Notes: generated by a model from the sequence alone, not told the origin. Shown: positions 9,222 through 18,530, counted from the stretch's first letter. The stretch is 64,000 nucleotides of DNA from Belnapia sp. F-4-1 (GCF_000802185.1 NZ_KN676113.1:2952856-3016855), one strand, 5' to 3'. Made by a program: numbers and translations.

Positions 9222-9878
9222 ATGCAACCCATCTGCCTCAGCTTCGACAACGGCCCGACGCCCGGCGTGACCGAGACAGTGCTGGAGGTGCTGGCGCGCC
9301 GCCGCATCCCGGCGATGTTCTTCACCGTCGGCGAGCGGCTGCGTGACCCGGCCGCGCGCAAGCTTGCCGAGCGCGCGCGGGCCGAGGGCCATCCGGTCGG
9401 CAACCACACGCTGACGCATGGCGCGCCACTCGGACGCCGCGGCGGCGCCGAGGCCGTCCATGAAATTCAGGAGACGGATGCGCTGCTCGGCCCGCTGCGC
9501 GAACCGGAGCGGCTGTTCCGCCCGAATGGCGGCGGCGGCACGCTCGGGCCGCATCTGCTGAACGCCTCCGCGGCCGCGTATCTCCGGACGGGCGGCCATA
9601 CGGTGGTGCTGTGGAACGCCGTGCCGCGCGACTTCGCCGACCCCGAGGGCTGGCCGGACACCGCCCTCGCCATGGCCGAGGCCGCGACCGCGCCCGTGCT
9701 GATGGTGCTGCACGACCTGCCGAACGGCGCCATGCGCCATCTCGACCGCGTGCTGGGCATGCTCGCCGATCGAGGCGCCCGCTTCCTCGCCGAGCCGCCG
9801 GCAGAGTGCGTCCCGCTCCGCGCCGGCCAGCCGATGCCCGGCTTCGCTGCCTGCGTCTCGGAGGACCCGATGCCATGA
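9222..9878 (+). CDS. NodB-type polysaccharide deacetylase family protein
   Basis: A 218-residue cytoplasmic-looking carbohydrate esterase 4 homology domain with no signal peptide. Motif 1 reads LSFDNGPTPG, so the second Asp of the usual DD pair is Asn. Motif 2, GNHTLTHGA, keeps both metal-binding His. Loss of one metal ligand could change metal use or substrate. It sits two bases after the purine permease and overlaps the next Bug receptor by ATGA, so it belongs to that transcript; substrates could be N-acyl sugars or, in view of the permease, a ring-opened purine product. Family firm, substrate unknown. Confidence 0.8.
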   Translation: MQPICLSFDNGPTPGVTETVLEVLARRRIPAMFFTVGERLRDPAARKLAERARAEGHPVGNHTLTHGAPLGRRGGAEAVHEIQETDALLGPLREPERLFRPNGGGGTLGPHLLNASAAAYLRTGGHTVVLWNAVPRDFADPEGWPDTALAMAEAATAPVLMVLHDLPNGAMRHLDRVLGMLADRGARFLAEPPAECVPLRAGQPMPGFAACVSEDPMP

Positions 9879-10831
9879 AGCGCCGCCATCTCCTTGCCCT
9901 CGCCCTCGCCCTGCCAGCCACGGCCGCGCGGGCGCAGGCCTGGCCCGACCATCCGGTCCGATTGGTCGTGCCCTTCGCCGCCGGGACGACGACCGATATC
10001 CTCGGCCGCATCGCCAGCGCTGCCATCGCCCAAGGGGTGGGCCAGCCCGTCGTCGTCGACAACCGCAGCGGCGCCGGCGGCACGGTCGGCACGGCGGCGG
10101 TGGCGCAGGCGGCGCCGGACGGGCACACGCTGCTCTTCGGCACCAGCGGCACCATGGCAACCAACCCGGCGATCATGCCGAACCTGTCCTACGACCCGCT
10201 GCGTGACTTCGCGTCGGTCGCCAGCTTTGCGCGCACCTCCGTACTGCTCGGCGTCAGGCCGCAACTCGGCGTGGCGACGCTTGACGAGTTCCTGGCGCTG
10301 GCGCGGCGGCGGTCGCTTTCGGTCGGCTCGGCGGGCACCGGCACGACGGGTCATCTCACCCAGGCCCTGCTGCAACTGCGCAGCGGCGTGGCGACGACGC
10401 ATGTGCCCTATCGCGACGGAGCACGGGCGGTGACCGACCTGCTGAACGGCACGCTGGATGCGATGGTGTACCACCCGCTCGGCTTCCTGCCGCACATCCA
10501 GTCGGGTGCGATCCGGCCGCTCGCCGTCACCGGCGCGACACGGCATTCCCTTTTCCCCGAGGTGCCGACCATGGCGGAGGCCGGCCAGCCGGGCGTGGTG
10601 GTGGAAGGCTGGTGGGCAATCTTTGCCCCGGCGAGGACGCCAACGCCGATAATCGCGCGGCTCAACGCCCTGACGAACGCTGCGCTGGCAGCGCCCGCGA
10701 CCCTGGCGGAACTGCGCCGCCAGGGCCTCGAGGTGATGGGCGGCACGCCGGAGGCGCTGGCCGAGCAAACCCGCGCCGAAGTGGCGGCGCAGCGCGAACT
10801 CGTCCAGGCCGCCGGCATCACCGCCGACTGA
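9875..10831 (+). CDS. Bug/TctC-family periplasmic solute receptor
   Basis: A 318-residue periplasmic binding protein. The signal peptide (MKRRHLLALALALPATAARAQA) ends at the AQA site, followed by the family signature WPDHPVRLVVPFAAGTTTDI and VVVDNRSGAGGTVG. Bug receptors bind small carboxylates for tripartite tricarboxylate transport, but no TctA/TctB membrane genes are nearby. It overlaps the deacetylase by four bases with GGAGG upstream. Its stop abuts the convergent repeat-protein stop. The ligand is not predictable. Confidence 0.9.
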   Translation: MKRRHLLALALALPATAARAQAWPDHPVRLVVPFAAGTTTDILGRIASAAIAQGVGQPVVVDNRSGAGGTVGTAAVAQAAPDGHTLLFGTSGTMATNPAIMPNLSYDPLRDFASVASFARTSVLLGVRPQLGVATLDEFLALARRRSLSVGSAGTGTTGHLTQALLQLRSGVATTHVPYRDGARAVTDLLNGTLDAMVYHPLGFLPHIQSGAIRPLAVTGATRHSLFPEVPTMAEAGQPGVVVEGWWAIFAPARTPTPIIARLNALTNAALAAPATLAELRRQGLEVMGGTPEALAEQTRAEVAAQRELVQAAGITAD

Positions 10832-11368
10832 TCAGCGGTTCTCCTTCAGCCGCCCGTCATTCTCCGGGTCCTTCACCCGGCCCTGGCCGCCATGCTCGAC
10901 ATCCTGGCGCCCATCCGTGGTGTGCTTGGAGATGCCTTGGTCGCGGTTCTCCTTGAGGCGCCCGTCATGCTCCGGGTCCTTCACCTGGCCGCGCTGGCCA
11001 GTGTGGTCCGCCTGCTGGCCGCTGCTGTGCTGGCCGCCGCTCTGGCCGCCCTCACCGCCGCGGTTGCCCTTGAGGCGCCCGTCATGCTCCGGGTCCTTCA
11101 CCTGGCCGCGCTGGCCGGTGTGGTCCGCCTGCTGGCCGCCGCTGTGCTGGCCGCCGCTCTGGCCGCCCTCGCCGCCACGGTTGCCCTTGAGGCGCCCGTC
11201 ATGCTCGGGGTCCTTCACCTGGCCGCGCTGGCCGGTGTGGTCGGCCTGCTGGCCGCCGCTCTGGCCGCCCTCACTGCCGCGGTTCTCCTTGAGGCGACGA
11301 TCCGTCTCCGGATGCTTCACATCACCCTGGCCATGATCCCCGTGACGACCGTCCTGCTTCGTTGCCAT
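10832..11368 (-). CDS. Repeat-built hydrophilic (hydrophilin-like) protein
   Basis: A 178-residue protein almost free of hydrophobic residues and rich in Gly, Gln, His, Asp, Lys and Arg, with no Cys or Trp. It is made of near-identical units of 39 residues containing DGRLKGNRGGEGGQSGG, QQADHTGQRG and QVKDPEH; a shorter and degenerate copy flank these. The composition resembles hydrophilins or stress-induced disordered proteins; no catalytic fold is expected. ATG 11368 follows GGGAG. An EcfG-like promoter candidate lies 36 bases upstream. Function inferred only from composition. Confidence 0.7.
   Translation of the reverse strand: MATKQDGRHGDHGQGDVKHPETDRRLKENRGSEGGQSGGQQADHTGQRGQVKDPEHDGRLKGNRGGEGGQSGGQHSGGQQADHTGQRGQVKDPEHDGRLKGNRGGEGGQSGGQHSSGQQADHTGQRGQVKDPEHDGRLKENRDQGISKHTTDGRQDVEHGGQGRVKDPENDGRLKENR
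10951..11286. repeat. 117 bp in-frame tandem repeat
   Basis: Repeat boundaries fall at 10951, 11068, 11185 and 11287, giving two units of 117 bp (39 codons) and one of 102 bp (34 codons) that lacks five codons. The units are almost identical at DNA level, indicating recent duplication or ongoing homogenisation inside the hydrophilic protein gene. A degenerate partial copy lies near 10840-10890. Confidence 0.85.
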
Positions 11369-11403
11369 GTCATAGGCTCCCGTTGCTGTGTGACGTGCCT
11401 ATC

Positions 11404-11428
11404 AACGGGCTGGCGCTGGCACTGTTCG
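11404..11428 (-). promoter_or_regulatory. EcfG-like promoter, one mismatch
   Basis: The minus strand reads CGAAC, 16 bases, then CGTT, against the alphaproteobacterial general stress response consensus GGAAC-N16/17-CGTT. The -10 element lies 36 bases from the start codon of the hydrophilic repeat protein, a normal distance. One base of the -35 element deviates. Confidence 0.4.
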
Positions 11429-11445
11429 ACGGAAGCACGAAAACT

Positions 11446-12618
11446 TCAGGCCCTTGCGGAGACGTCGTTGCTTACCCTGTCAGCAATCGCGCTGATCGAC
11501 GGCAATTCGACATTGGCGAAGGCGAGACGCAGATGCCGCTCCTGCTCCGGGCCGAAGAAGGGTCCGGGCAGGCCAAGCAGCCCGCGTCCGGTTGCCAGCG
11601 CCTCCGCCGCCGGCATGGCCGACGGACCATCCTCCGGCAGGCGGAGATAGGCGAAATAGGCGCCTAGCGCATCGAGGCGCCAGCCGGGCAGCCGCGCCGC
11701 CACCCGCCGGAAGGCTTCGCCGCGCTCCGCCATGATGGCGCGGTTGCCCGCCCGCCAGTCGCGCAGCGCTGGTACCGCCCAGGCCAGCGCCGCCTGCGCC
11801 GCCCGTGGCGGGCAGATCTGCTGCGTATCCAGCGCCTTCAGCAGCGCTTCGCGGAAGACCGGCCCACAGGCGATGGCGCCGACGCGGTGGCCCGGCACGC
11901 AATAGGCCTTGGAGAAGCTGTAGAGATGCACGAGCCCGTCGCGCCAACCGGCGTCACGGAACAGGTCGTGCGGCGGGCAGGCTTCCGCGGGGAGGAAGTC
12001 CCGGTAGGTTTCGTCCAGCACCAGCCAGGCGCCGTGCCTTCGGCAGAGCGCCGCCGCCTCGGCGATCAGCGTGGCCGGGTACACCGCCCCGGTCGGGTTG
12101 TTCGGCGTCACCAGCACCAGCACGCGCCCGCCGGCTTTGAGCGCCGCCTCGATCCCCTCGCGCGTCGGCACGAAGCCGTCTTCCGCGCGGCAGGGCAGGG
12201 GGATCGCCGGGATGCCTGCCATCTCCAGCGCCATGCGATGGTTGAAGTACCAGGGCACCGGCAGCACCACCGGCCCGCCGAGTACCGCCATGGTCATGCT
12301 GAAGGCGAGGTTGCAGCCCGCGGTGATGGCAATGTCGGCCGCGGCGATATCGGCGCCGTAGAAGGCTGCCATGTCCTCCGCCAGCGCTTCGCGCAGCGGC
12401 AGGTCGCCATCGATCGGCCCGTAGCCGGAGGTCGCGCGGTCGCCCGCCAGGCTCGCCAGCCGTGCCAGCAACTCGGGATGCGGCGGATAGCCTGGCACCG
12501 CCTGGGTGAGGTCGATCAGCGGCCCCGCCGCGCCTGCATAGCGCGCGGCCCAGCCGCGCACGGTCGGGATGGCCGGCGCCGCCGTCGCCTGGATGCGGGG
12601 CGAAAGGGTGGGCGTCAT
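11446..12618 (-). CDS. Class I/II PLP aminotransferase
   Basis: A 390-residue fold-type I aminotransferase. Visible landmarks are SGYGPIDGDLPLREALA, VTPNNPTGA (substrate and PLP contacts), LVLDETYRDF and the PLP lysine in YSFSKAYCVPGHRVG. The start at ATG 12618 overlaps the stop of the upstream CoA-transferase gene by ATGA, showing translational coupling and that the two act together. Amino donor and acceptor cannot be read from sequence. It is separated by 77 bp from the repeat protein gene. Confidence 0.88.
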   Translation of the reverse strand: MTPTLSPRIQATAAPAIPTVRGWAARYAGAAGPLIDLTQAVPGYPPHPELLARLASLAGDRATSGYGPIDGDLPLREALAEDMAAFYGADIAAADIAITAGCNLAFSMTMAVLGGPVVLPVPWYFNHRMALEMAGIPAIPLPCRAEDGFVPTREGIEAALKAGGRVLVLVTPNNPTGAVYPATLIAEAAALCRRHGAWLVLDETYRDFLPAEACPPHDLFRDAGWRDGLVHLYSFSKAYCVPGHRVGAIACGPVFREALLKALDTQQICPPRAAQAALAWAVPALRDWRAGNRAIMAERGEAFRRVAARLPGWRLDALGAYFAYLRLPEDGPSAMPAAEALATGRGLLGLPGPFFGPEQERHLRLAFANVELPSISAIADRVSNDVSARA

Positions 12619-13826
12619 GCCTGCCGGATCACCTTGCGCGCCTGCATGTCCTCGATCTCCTCCGCGCTGAAGCCAAGCTCCCGCAGCACCTCCGCCGTAT
12701 GCTCGCCGAGGCGTGGGGCGAGACGGCGGATATTCGCCGGCGTCCGCTCGAATCTCGTCGGCGGCTTCGCCATGCGGATGCGCCCCTCGCTCGGGTGGTC
12801 GTGCTCCTCGAACATGCCGACCGCCTTGAGGTGCGGATGCTCCAGCACGTCCTCGACGCGCGTGAAGCCGGTGGCCGGTATGTCGTGCCGCTCGCAGAGC
12901 GCCAGCCACTCCGCCGTCGTCTTGCCGCGCGCGATCTCGGCCATCGCCGCATAGACCGCGTCGATATTGGCGTTGCGCCTCACCGGGTCGCGGACGGAAA
13001 GCGTCTCGATCAGGTCCTCCCGCCCGGCGATTGTGAAGAAGGTGACCCAGTTGGCGGTGGAATAGGGCAGCAGGGTGATGTGCCCGTCCCTGGTCGGCGC
13101 CGGCTTGCGGTGGCGGAGGCGCTTGTACCCCGCCTCGCCGTTACGCGGTTCGAAGCCGAGGCCGCCCAGATGCTCGACGCTCAGGAAGGCCGTCAGCGTC
13201 TCCAGCATCGGCACCTCGACGAGTTGGCCCTCGCCCGTCCGCTCGCGGTGGTAGAGCGCGGCGAGCACGCCGGAAAGCAGTTGCATGCCCGTCACCTTGT
13301 CGGCGATGAGCGAGGGGACGAACATCGGCTGGCCCTGGTCCTCGCCGACGATATCGGCAAAGCCGGAGGAGGCCTGGATGATCTCGTCGAAGGCCGGCCG
13401 CGCACGATAGGGCCCGTCCTGCCCGAAGCCCGTGGCGACGGCAAAGACCAGGCGCGGGTTAAGCGCCCGGCACTGCTCCGGCCCGAAGCCGAGGCGCGCC
13501 ATGCCGGCGGGACGGATATTCGTCACCAGCACATCCATCTGCGGGATGAGGCGGCGCAGCACCTCCGCCCCTTCGGGCGACTTCAGGTCGATGGCGAGGT
13601 CGCGCTTGTTGCGGTTGATGCCGAGGAAGACCGAGGCCATGCCGCGATTCCGGTAGACGCCGGAATTGCGCACGATGTCGCCGCTCGGAGGCTCGACCTT
13701 GATGATCTCGGCACCCCAGTCGCCCAGCATCTGCGTGCAGAAGGGGCCGAGCACCACGGCAGTGAGGTCGAGCACGCGCAGCCCCTTCAGCGGGCCGGTG
13801 GCTTCCTTGGGCATCTCGTCTAGCAT
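12615..13826 (-). CDS. Class III CoA-transferase (CaiB/BaiF family)
   Basis: A 403-residue family III CoA-transferase, which moves CoA between organic acids. The N-terminus carries GLRVLDLTAVVLGPFCTQMLGDWGAEIIKVE and DIVRNSGVYRNRGM; the middle has LDLKSPEGAEVLRRL-type sequence and LVTNIRPAGMARLG, all typical of the family. ATG 13826 has GGGGGAATG upstream; the ATG four codons in is an alternative. Coupled by ATGA to the downstream aminotransferase, so the pair probably converts an amino acid-derived acid through a CoA ester. Confidence 0.9.
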   Translation of the reverse strand: MLDEMPKEATGPLKGLRVLDLTAVVLGPFCTQMLGDWGAEIIKVEPPSGDIVRNSGVYRNRGMASVFLGINRNKRDLAIDLKSPEGAEVLRRLIPQMDVLVTNIRPAGMARLGFGPEQCRALNPRLVFAVATGFGQDGPYRARPAFDEIIQASSGFADIVGEDQGQPMFVPSLIADKVTGMQLLSGVLAALYHRERTGEGQLVEVPMLETLTAFLSVEHLGGLGFEPRNGEAGYKRLRHRKPAPTRDGHITLLPYSTANWVTFFTIAGREDLIETLSVRDPVRRNANIDAVYAAMAEIARGKTTAEWLALCERHDIPATGFTRVEDVLEHPHLKAVGMFEEHDHPSEGRIRMAKPPTRFERTPANIRRLAPRLGEHTAEVLRELGFSAEEIEDMQARKVIRQA

Positions 13827-13870
13827 GGCATTCCCCCGTTGCGGGGAGGATAGGGCGGCTGGCCCTGAAT

Positions 13871-13902
13871 CGAAAAGGGCCGCGCCTCGCGGCGCGGCCC
13901 CC
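13871..13902 (-). terminator. Rho-independent terminator of glnA
   Basis: Nineteen bases after the glnA stop the minus strand has a perfect 10 bp stem GGGCCGCGCC / GGCGCGGCCC with loop GCGA, directly followed by TTTT. It cleanly separates glnA from the CoA-transferase gene. Confidence 0.85.
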
Positions 13903-13920
13903 TTTCGGCGTCGGTCCTGC

Positions 13921-15342
13921 TCAGACCGAGTAGTACATCTCGAACTCGACCGGGTGCGGGGTGTGCTCGAAGCGGTAGACCTCGCCCCACTTCAGCTCGA
14001 TGTAGCTCTCGATCTGGTCCTTGGTGAAGACGTCGCCGGCCAGCAGGAACTCGTGGTCGGCCTCGAGCGCGCCGAGCGCCTCGCGGAGCGAGCCGCAGAC
14101 GGTCGGGATGCCCTTCAGCTCCTCCGGCGGCAGGTCGTAGAGGTCCTTGTCCATCGGGTCGCCCGGGTGGATCTTGTTCTTGATGCCGTCGAGGCCGGCC
14201 ATCAGCATCGCCGAGAAGGCGAGGTAGGGGTTCGCGCCGGGGTCCGGGAAGCGGACCTCGACGCGCTTCGCCTTCGGGCTCGTCGCATAGGGGATGCGGC
14301 AGGAGGCGGAGCGGTTGCGGGCCGAGTAGGCCAGCAGCACGGGGGCCTCGAAGCCCGGGATCAGCCGCTTGTAGCTGTTGGTCAGCGGGTTGGTGAAGGC
14401 GTTCAGCGCCTTGGCGTGCTTGATGATGCCGCCGATGTAGTAGAGCGCTTCCATCGACAGGTCGGCATAGCCGTTGCCGGCGAAGAGCGGCTTGCCGTCC
14501 CGCCAGATCGACTGGTGGACATGCATGCCCGAGCCGTTGTCGCCATAGACCGGCTTCGGCATGAAGGTCGCGGTCTTGCCGTAGCTGTGGGCGACGTTGT
14601 GGATGCAGTACTTGTAGATCTGCATGAAGTCCGCCTGCTGCACCAGCGGGCCGAACTTGGTGCCGAGCTCGTGCTGCGACTGCGCCACCTCATGGTGGTG
14701 CTTCTCGCCGGGGACGCCCATCTCGATCATGGTCGAGAGCATCTCGGCGCGCAGGTCGACCTCGCTGTCGACCGGGTTGACCGGGAAGTAGCCGCCCTTC
14801 ACGCCGGGCCGGTGGCCCATATTGCCTTCCGGGTAGTCCTTCATGTTGGCGCCCGGGCCCTCGATGCTCTCGAGGGAGAAGTGGCCGAAATTGCCGCCCG
14901 TGCCGAACTTCACGCTGTCGAACACGAAGAACTCGGCCTCGGGGCCGAAGAAGGCGGTGTCGCCGATGCCGGTCGACTTCAGGTAGGCCTCGGCGCGCTT
15001 CGCGGTCGAGCGCGGGTCGCGCGAGTACATCTGGCCGGTCGAGGGCTCGATGATGTCGCAGAACAGGATGAGCTGCGGCTTGGCCGAGAAGGGATCCATG
15101 CAGGCATTCTCGGGGTCCGGCATGAGGATCATGTCGGACTCGTTGATCGCCTTCCAGCCGGCGATCGAGGAGCCGTCGAACATGATGCCGTCCTCGAACA
15201 TCTCCGCCTCCATGGTGGAGACGTGCTGGGCGGTGTGCTGCCACTTGCCGCGCGGGTCCGTGAAGCGGAAGTCCACGTACTCGACGCTGTGCTCCTTGAT
15301 CATCTCCATGACCTTGGAGACGGCGGCTGCCTTATCCGACAT
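13921..15342 (-). CDS. glnA: Type I glutamine synthetase
   Basis: A 473-residue glutamine synthetase, condensing glutamate and ammonia with ATP. Expected features are present: [12 protein letters not shown] near residue 55, EAEFFVFD, the [12 protein letters not shown] substrate and metal region, and the [12 protein letters not shown] segment with Tyr402 as the adenylylation site, so GSI-beta control by GlnE is expected. The frame is open to 15411, but ATG 15342 ([11 protein letters not shown]) with AGGA upstream matches the family start. Lies 216 bp after glnB on the same strand and ends in a strong terminator. Confidence 0.97.
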   Translation of the reverse strand: MSDKAAAVSKVMEMIKEHSVEYVDFRFTDPRGKWQHTAQHVSTMEAEMFEDGIMFDGSSIAGWKAINESDMILMPDPENACMDPFSAKPQLILFCDIIEPSTGQMYSRDPRSTAKRAEAYLKSTGIGDTAFFGPEAEFFVFDSVKFGTGGNFGHFSLESIEGPGANMKDYPEGNMGHRPGVKGGYFPVNPVDSEVDLRAEMLSTMIEMGVPGEKHHHEVAQSQHELGTKFGPLVQQADFMQIYKYCIHNVAHSYGKTATFMPKPVYGDNGSGMHVHQSIWRDGKPLFAGNGYADLSMEALYYIGGIIKHAKALNAFTNPLTNSYKRLIPGFEAPVLLAYSARNRSASCRIPYATSPKAKRVEVRFPDPGANPYLAFSAMLMAGLDGIKNKIHPGDPMDKDLYDLPPEELKGIPTVCGSLREALGALEADHEFLLAGDVFTKDQIESYIELKWGEVYRFEHTPHPVEFEMYYSV

Positions 15343-15430
15343 GCGCTTTATCCTGTACCGTTGGTCCCGAGGCCCCTTGCGGCGCCCCCATGATGCCCCC
15401 TGCCGCGCCACGGGCCGGGCCCGCCGCGCG

Positions 15431-15450
15431 ACCCGGCCGGTTGGCCGGGT
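15431..15450. promoter_or_regulatory. Hairpin in the glnA leader
   Basis: In the glnB-glnA gap is a perfect 8 bp stem ACCCGGCC / GGCCGGGT with a GGTT loop. On the plus strand it is followed by TTT; on the minus strand, the direction of glnB-glnA, no T-tract follows. It could attenuate readthrough or mark an mRNA processing point. Otherwise nothing is recognised in the 216 bp gap. Confidence 0.35.
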
Positions 15451-15558
15451 TTTCCACCGCCAGCCGCGGGTGCAACCCGGCTGCGGCTGATGGCCCGCAC
15501 TGATGCACCATTCCGGCCCGTGGCGAAATCCGGAATCCGTGATGCATCGGCGTCCTGG

Positions 15559-16035
<477 letters not shown>

Positions 16036-16364
16036 TCAATCGGCCGCGGCTGGGGAATCCGCCGGTCCCGAGCCTGCTTGTGCTCTTTCTAAAAGCAAAC
16101 AGACCATAAAAAAGGCAAAAGCGTCGGCGACGGAGAGCGGAACGGAAGCGTGGATCGGCCAGCACCCCGCCCGGACCGGGATAGGATCTGCAAGGTATGT
16201 CGGGCCGTGCTTTCGGGAGGGCCCCGGTTCGGAAGGCCGGCGGACGGCGCCAGATGACGCGAGGCGCGGGGATCACCCGCATCGTGCGCAACCCGCAACA
16301 AGCGTCATCGCTTGCCGCAAGCGGGGGGTATGCCCAATATGCGGACCATCTAGGGAACAGCTTG

Positions 16365-17561
16365 ATGAAGCCGCAAAACGACCTGCTCTCGGCCACCGGC
16401 ACGACCATCTTCACCGTCATGTCGGCGCTCGCCGTCCAGCACGGCGCCATCAATCTCGGCCAGGGCTTCCCCGATTACGATGGGCCGGAGGACGTCATCG
16501 AGGCCGCCGCCGCGGCGCTGAAGGACGGGCGCAACCAGTACCCTCCGCTGACCGGCGTGCCGGAGCTGCGCGGGGCTGTCTCCGCCCACAACCAGCGATT
16601 CTACGGCATCGAGGCCGACCCGAATGCCGAGGTCATCGTCACCTCCGGCGCCACCGAGGCGATCACCGCCTGCCTCATGGCCGTCCTCAACCCGGGCGAC
16701 GAATGCGTGCTGATCGAGCCGCTCTACGACACCTACCTGCCGGTGGTGCGGATGCTGGGCGCGACCCCGAAGCTGGTCCGCCTTTCTCCCCCGAAATGGG
16801 AGCTGCCGCGGGCCGAGCTGGCCGCCGCCTTCGGGCCGAAGACCAAGGCGATCCTGCTCAACTCGCCGATGAACCCGACCGGCAAGGTCTTCACCGCAGC
16901 GGAACTCGCCTTCCTCGCCGACCTCATCGCCCGGCACGACTGCTACGCCATCTGCGACGAGGTTTATGAGCACCTGACCTTCGATGGCTGGAAGCACATC
17001 CCGCTGATGACCCTGCCGGGCATGCGGGAGCGCTGCATGCGGATCGGCTCGGCCGGCAAGACCTTCAGCCTGACCGGCTGGAAGGTCGGCTACATCACCT
17101 GCGACCGCACGCTCGCCCCGAACGTCGCCAAGGCGCACCAGAATCTCACCTTCACCACGCCCCCTAACCTGCAGCGGGGCGTCGCCGTCGGGCTGGCGAA
17201 GGAGGATGCCTATTTCGCCGGCCTCTCCGCCAGCCTCCAGGCCCGGCGGGACCGGCTGGCGACGGGCCTCGCCGAGCTCGGCTTCGGCGTGCTGCCCACC
17301 CAGGGCAGCTACTTCATCACCACGGATTTCCGGCCCTTGGGCTTCAACAGCGACGATGTGGCCTTCTGCCGCATGCTGACCGAGGAGGCGAAGGTGACGG
17401 CCATCCCCGTCACCGCCTTCTACGCCAGCGCCGACGCACCGGGCCACTATGCCCGCTTCGCCTTCTGCAAGGGCGAGGCGGTGATCGACGCGGCACTGGA
17501 GCGGATGCGCAACTGGCTCGCCTCGCGTGGCGGCCGGCAGTTGACGGCGGTGGCCGGCTAG
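16365..17561 (+). CDS. Class I PLP aminotransferase (KAT/MetAT-like)
   Basis: A 398-residue aminotransferase resembling the kynurenine/methionine aminotransferase group (YbdL-like). Features: INLGQGFPDYDGPEDVIEAA, NQYPPLTGVPELR, TSGATEAI, NSPMNPTGKVF, CDEVYEHLTFD and the PLP lysine in SAGKTFSLTGWKVGY. ATG 16365 is preceded by AGGGAA; the frame is open to 16197 but that part lacks family similarity. Monocistronic, with a hairpin after its stop and tRNA-His downstream. Confidence 0.9.
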   Translation: MKPQNDLLSATGTTIFTVMSALAVQHGAINLGQGFPDYDGPEDVIEAAAAALKDGRNQYPPLTGVPELRGAVSAHNQRFYGIEADPNAEVIVTSGATEAITACLMAVLNPGDECVLIEPLYDTYLPVVRMLGATPKLVRLSPPKWELPRAELAAAFGPKTKAILLNSPMNPTGKVFTAAELAFLADLIARHDCYAICDEVYEHLTFDGWKHIPLMTLPGMRERCMRIGSAGKTFSLTGWKVGYITCDRTLAPNVAKAHQNLTFTTPPNLQRGVAVGLAKEDAYFAGLSASLQARRDRLATGLAELGFGVLPTQGSYFITTDFRPLGFNSDDVAFCRMLTEEAKVTAIPVTAFYASADAPGHYARFAFCKGEAVIDAALERMRNWLASRGGRQLTAVAG

Positions 17562-17576
17562 CTCTATCTCCTGCCT

Positions 17577-17600
17577 GCGCCGCGGTGCCAGCCGCGGCGC
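17577..17600 (+). terminator. Hairpin between aminotransferase and tRNA-His
   Basis: A perfect 9 bp stem GCGCCGCGG / CCGCGGCGC with a six-base loop starts 15 bases after the aminotransferase stop and ends 8 bases before the tRNA. No T-tract follows, so termination efficiency is uncertain. Confidence 0.4.
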
Positions 17601-17607
17601 TCGATGT

Positions 17608-17681
17608 GGCGGCCTTAGCTCAGCTGGCAGAGCGTCGGCTTGTGGTGCCGAATGTCACGGGTTCGAGCCCCGTAGGTCGCC
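17608..17681 (+). tRNA. tRNA-His (GTG)
   Basis: Cloverleaf is complete: acceptor stem 17609-17615 pairs with 17674-17680 (one G-T), the D-arm follows TA at positions 8-9, the anticodon stem TCGGC/GCCGA closes loop TTGTGGT with anticodon GTG, and the T-arm has GGGTTCGAGCCCC. The extra G at -1 (17608) pairing with C73 (17681) is the tRNA-His identity element. The CCA end is not fully encoded. Confidence 0.95.
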
Positions 17682-17744
17682 CATCCCTTTCCCCCTCCTC
17701 GCGGCCGGCGCAGGATGCGTCCTGACGGGACAGGGGAATGCTCC

Positions 17745-18530
17745 ATGCAATTGACACTCGACGGCCGCGCCGCGCTCATCACCGGCGGCTCCAAGGGACT
17801 CGGGCTCGCCATGGCGAAGGCCTTCGCGGAGGCGGGCGGCCATGTCGCCATCGTCGCCCGCGGCCAGGCGGCGCTGGACGAGGCCGCGGCCGCCATCCGT
17901 GCCGCCGCGCCCCAGTCCAAGGTCGCCGCCATTGCCGCCGATGTGGGGACCGCCGAGGGCTGCGCCGCCGCCTTCGCCGCGGCGGAGCAGGCACTCGGCC
18001 AGGTCGATATCCTCGTCAACAATGCCGGTACCAGCCAGCGCGGGCCATTCCTCGAAGTGTCCGACGAGCTCTGGCAGAAGGACCTCGACCTGAAGCTCTT
18101 CGCCGCCATTCGCCTGGCGCGGCTGGCTTGGCCGGGGATGCAGGCGCGGCGCTGGGGCCGGATCATCAACGTGCTGAATATCGGCGCCAAGGCCCCACCC
18201 GCCGAGGGCGCGCCCACTGCCGTTTCCCGCGCCGCCGGCATGGCGCTCACCAAGGTGCAGGCGAATGAGGGGGCGAAGCACAACATCCTGGTGAATGCGA
18301 TGCTGGTCGGCATCATCGAGAGCGACCAGTGGGTCCGCCGCCACGCGGCCGACCAGCGCAACATCACCTGGGAGGAGTGGAAGGAGGAGATGGGCAGGCC
18401 GGTGCCCGTCGGTCGTCTCGGCAAGCCGGAGGAATTCGCCGGGCTCGCGCTCTACCTGTGCAGCCAGGTCGGCGGCTATGTAACCGGAACCGCCATCAAT
18501 GTGGATGGCGGGCGCAGCCCCGTGGTCTGA
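17745..18530 (+). CDS. SDR-family protein lacking the catalytic Tyr/Lys
   Basis: A 261-residue short-chain dehydrogenase/reductase fold. The cofactor motif TGGSKGLGLAMA (residues about 13-24) and the VDILVNNAG segment are intact. The active site is not: where YxxxK should be, the sequence is TAVSR in GAPTAVSRAAGMALTK, and the usual serine strand reads INVLNIGAK. So Tyr, Lys and probably Ser are replaced. Similar sequences form a known BKR-like SDR subgroup lacking the tetrad, as I recall, so this is probably a conserved divergent branch rather than decay. Start ATG 17745 with AGGGGAA upstream. Confidence 0.8.
   Translation: MQLTLDGRAALITGGSKGLGLAMAKAFAEAGGHVAIVARGQAALDEAAAAIRAAAPQSKVAAIAADVGTAEGCAAAFAAAEQALGQVDILVNNAGTSQRGPFLEVSDELWQKDLDLKLFAAIRLARLAWPGMQARRWGRIINVLNIGAKAPPAEGAPTAVSRAAGMALTKVQANEGAKHNILVNAMLVGIIESDQWVRRHAADQRNITWEEWKEEMGRPVPVGRLGKPEEFAGLALYLCSQVGGYVTGTAINVDGGRSPVV

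Noticed and set aside
9222-9878. Allantoinase PuuE assignment for the NodB-fold gene
   Set aside because: At 218 residues it is too short and no other urate or allantoin genes are near; only the permease hints at purines.
10951-11286. CRISPR array
   Set aside because: Units are 117 bp, contiguous without spacers and in frame with a protein.
15431-15450. Plus-strand terminator in the glnB-glnA gap
   Set aside because: No plus-strand gene precedes it; I keep it only as a leader hairpin.
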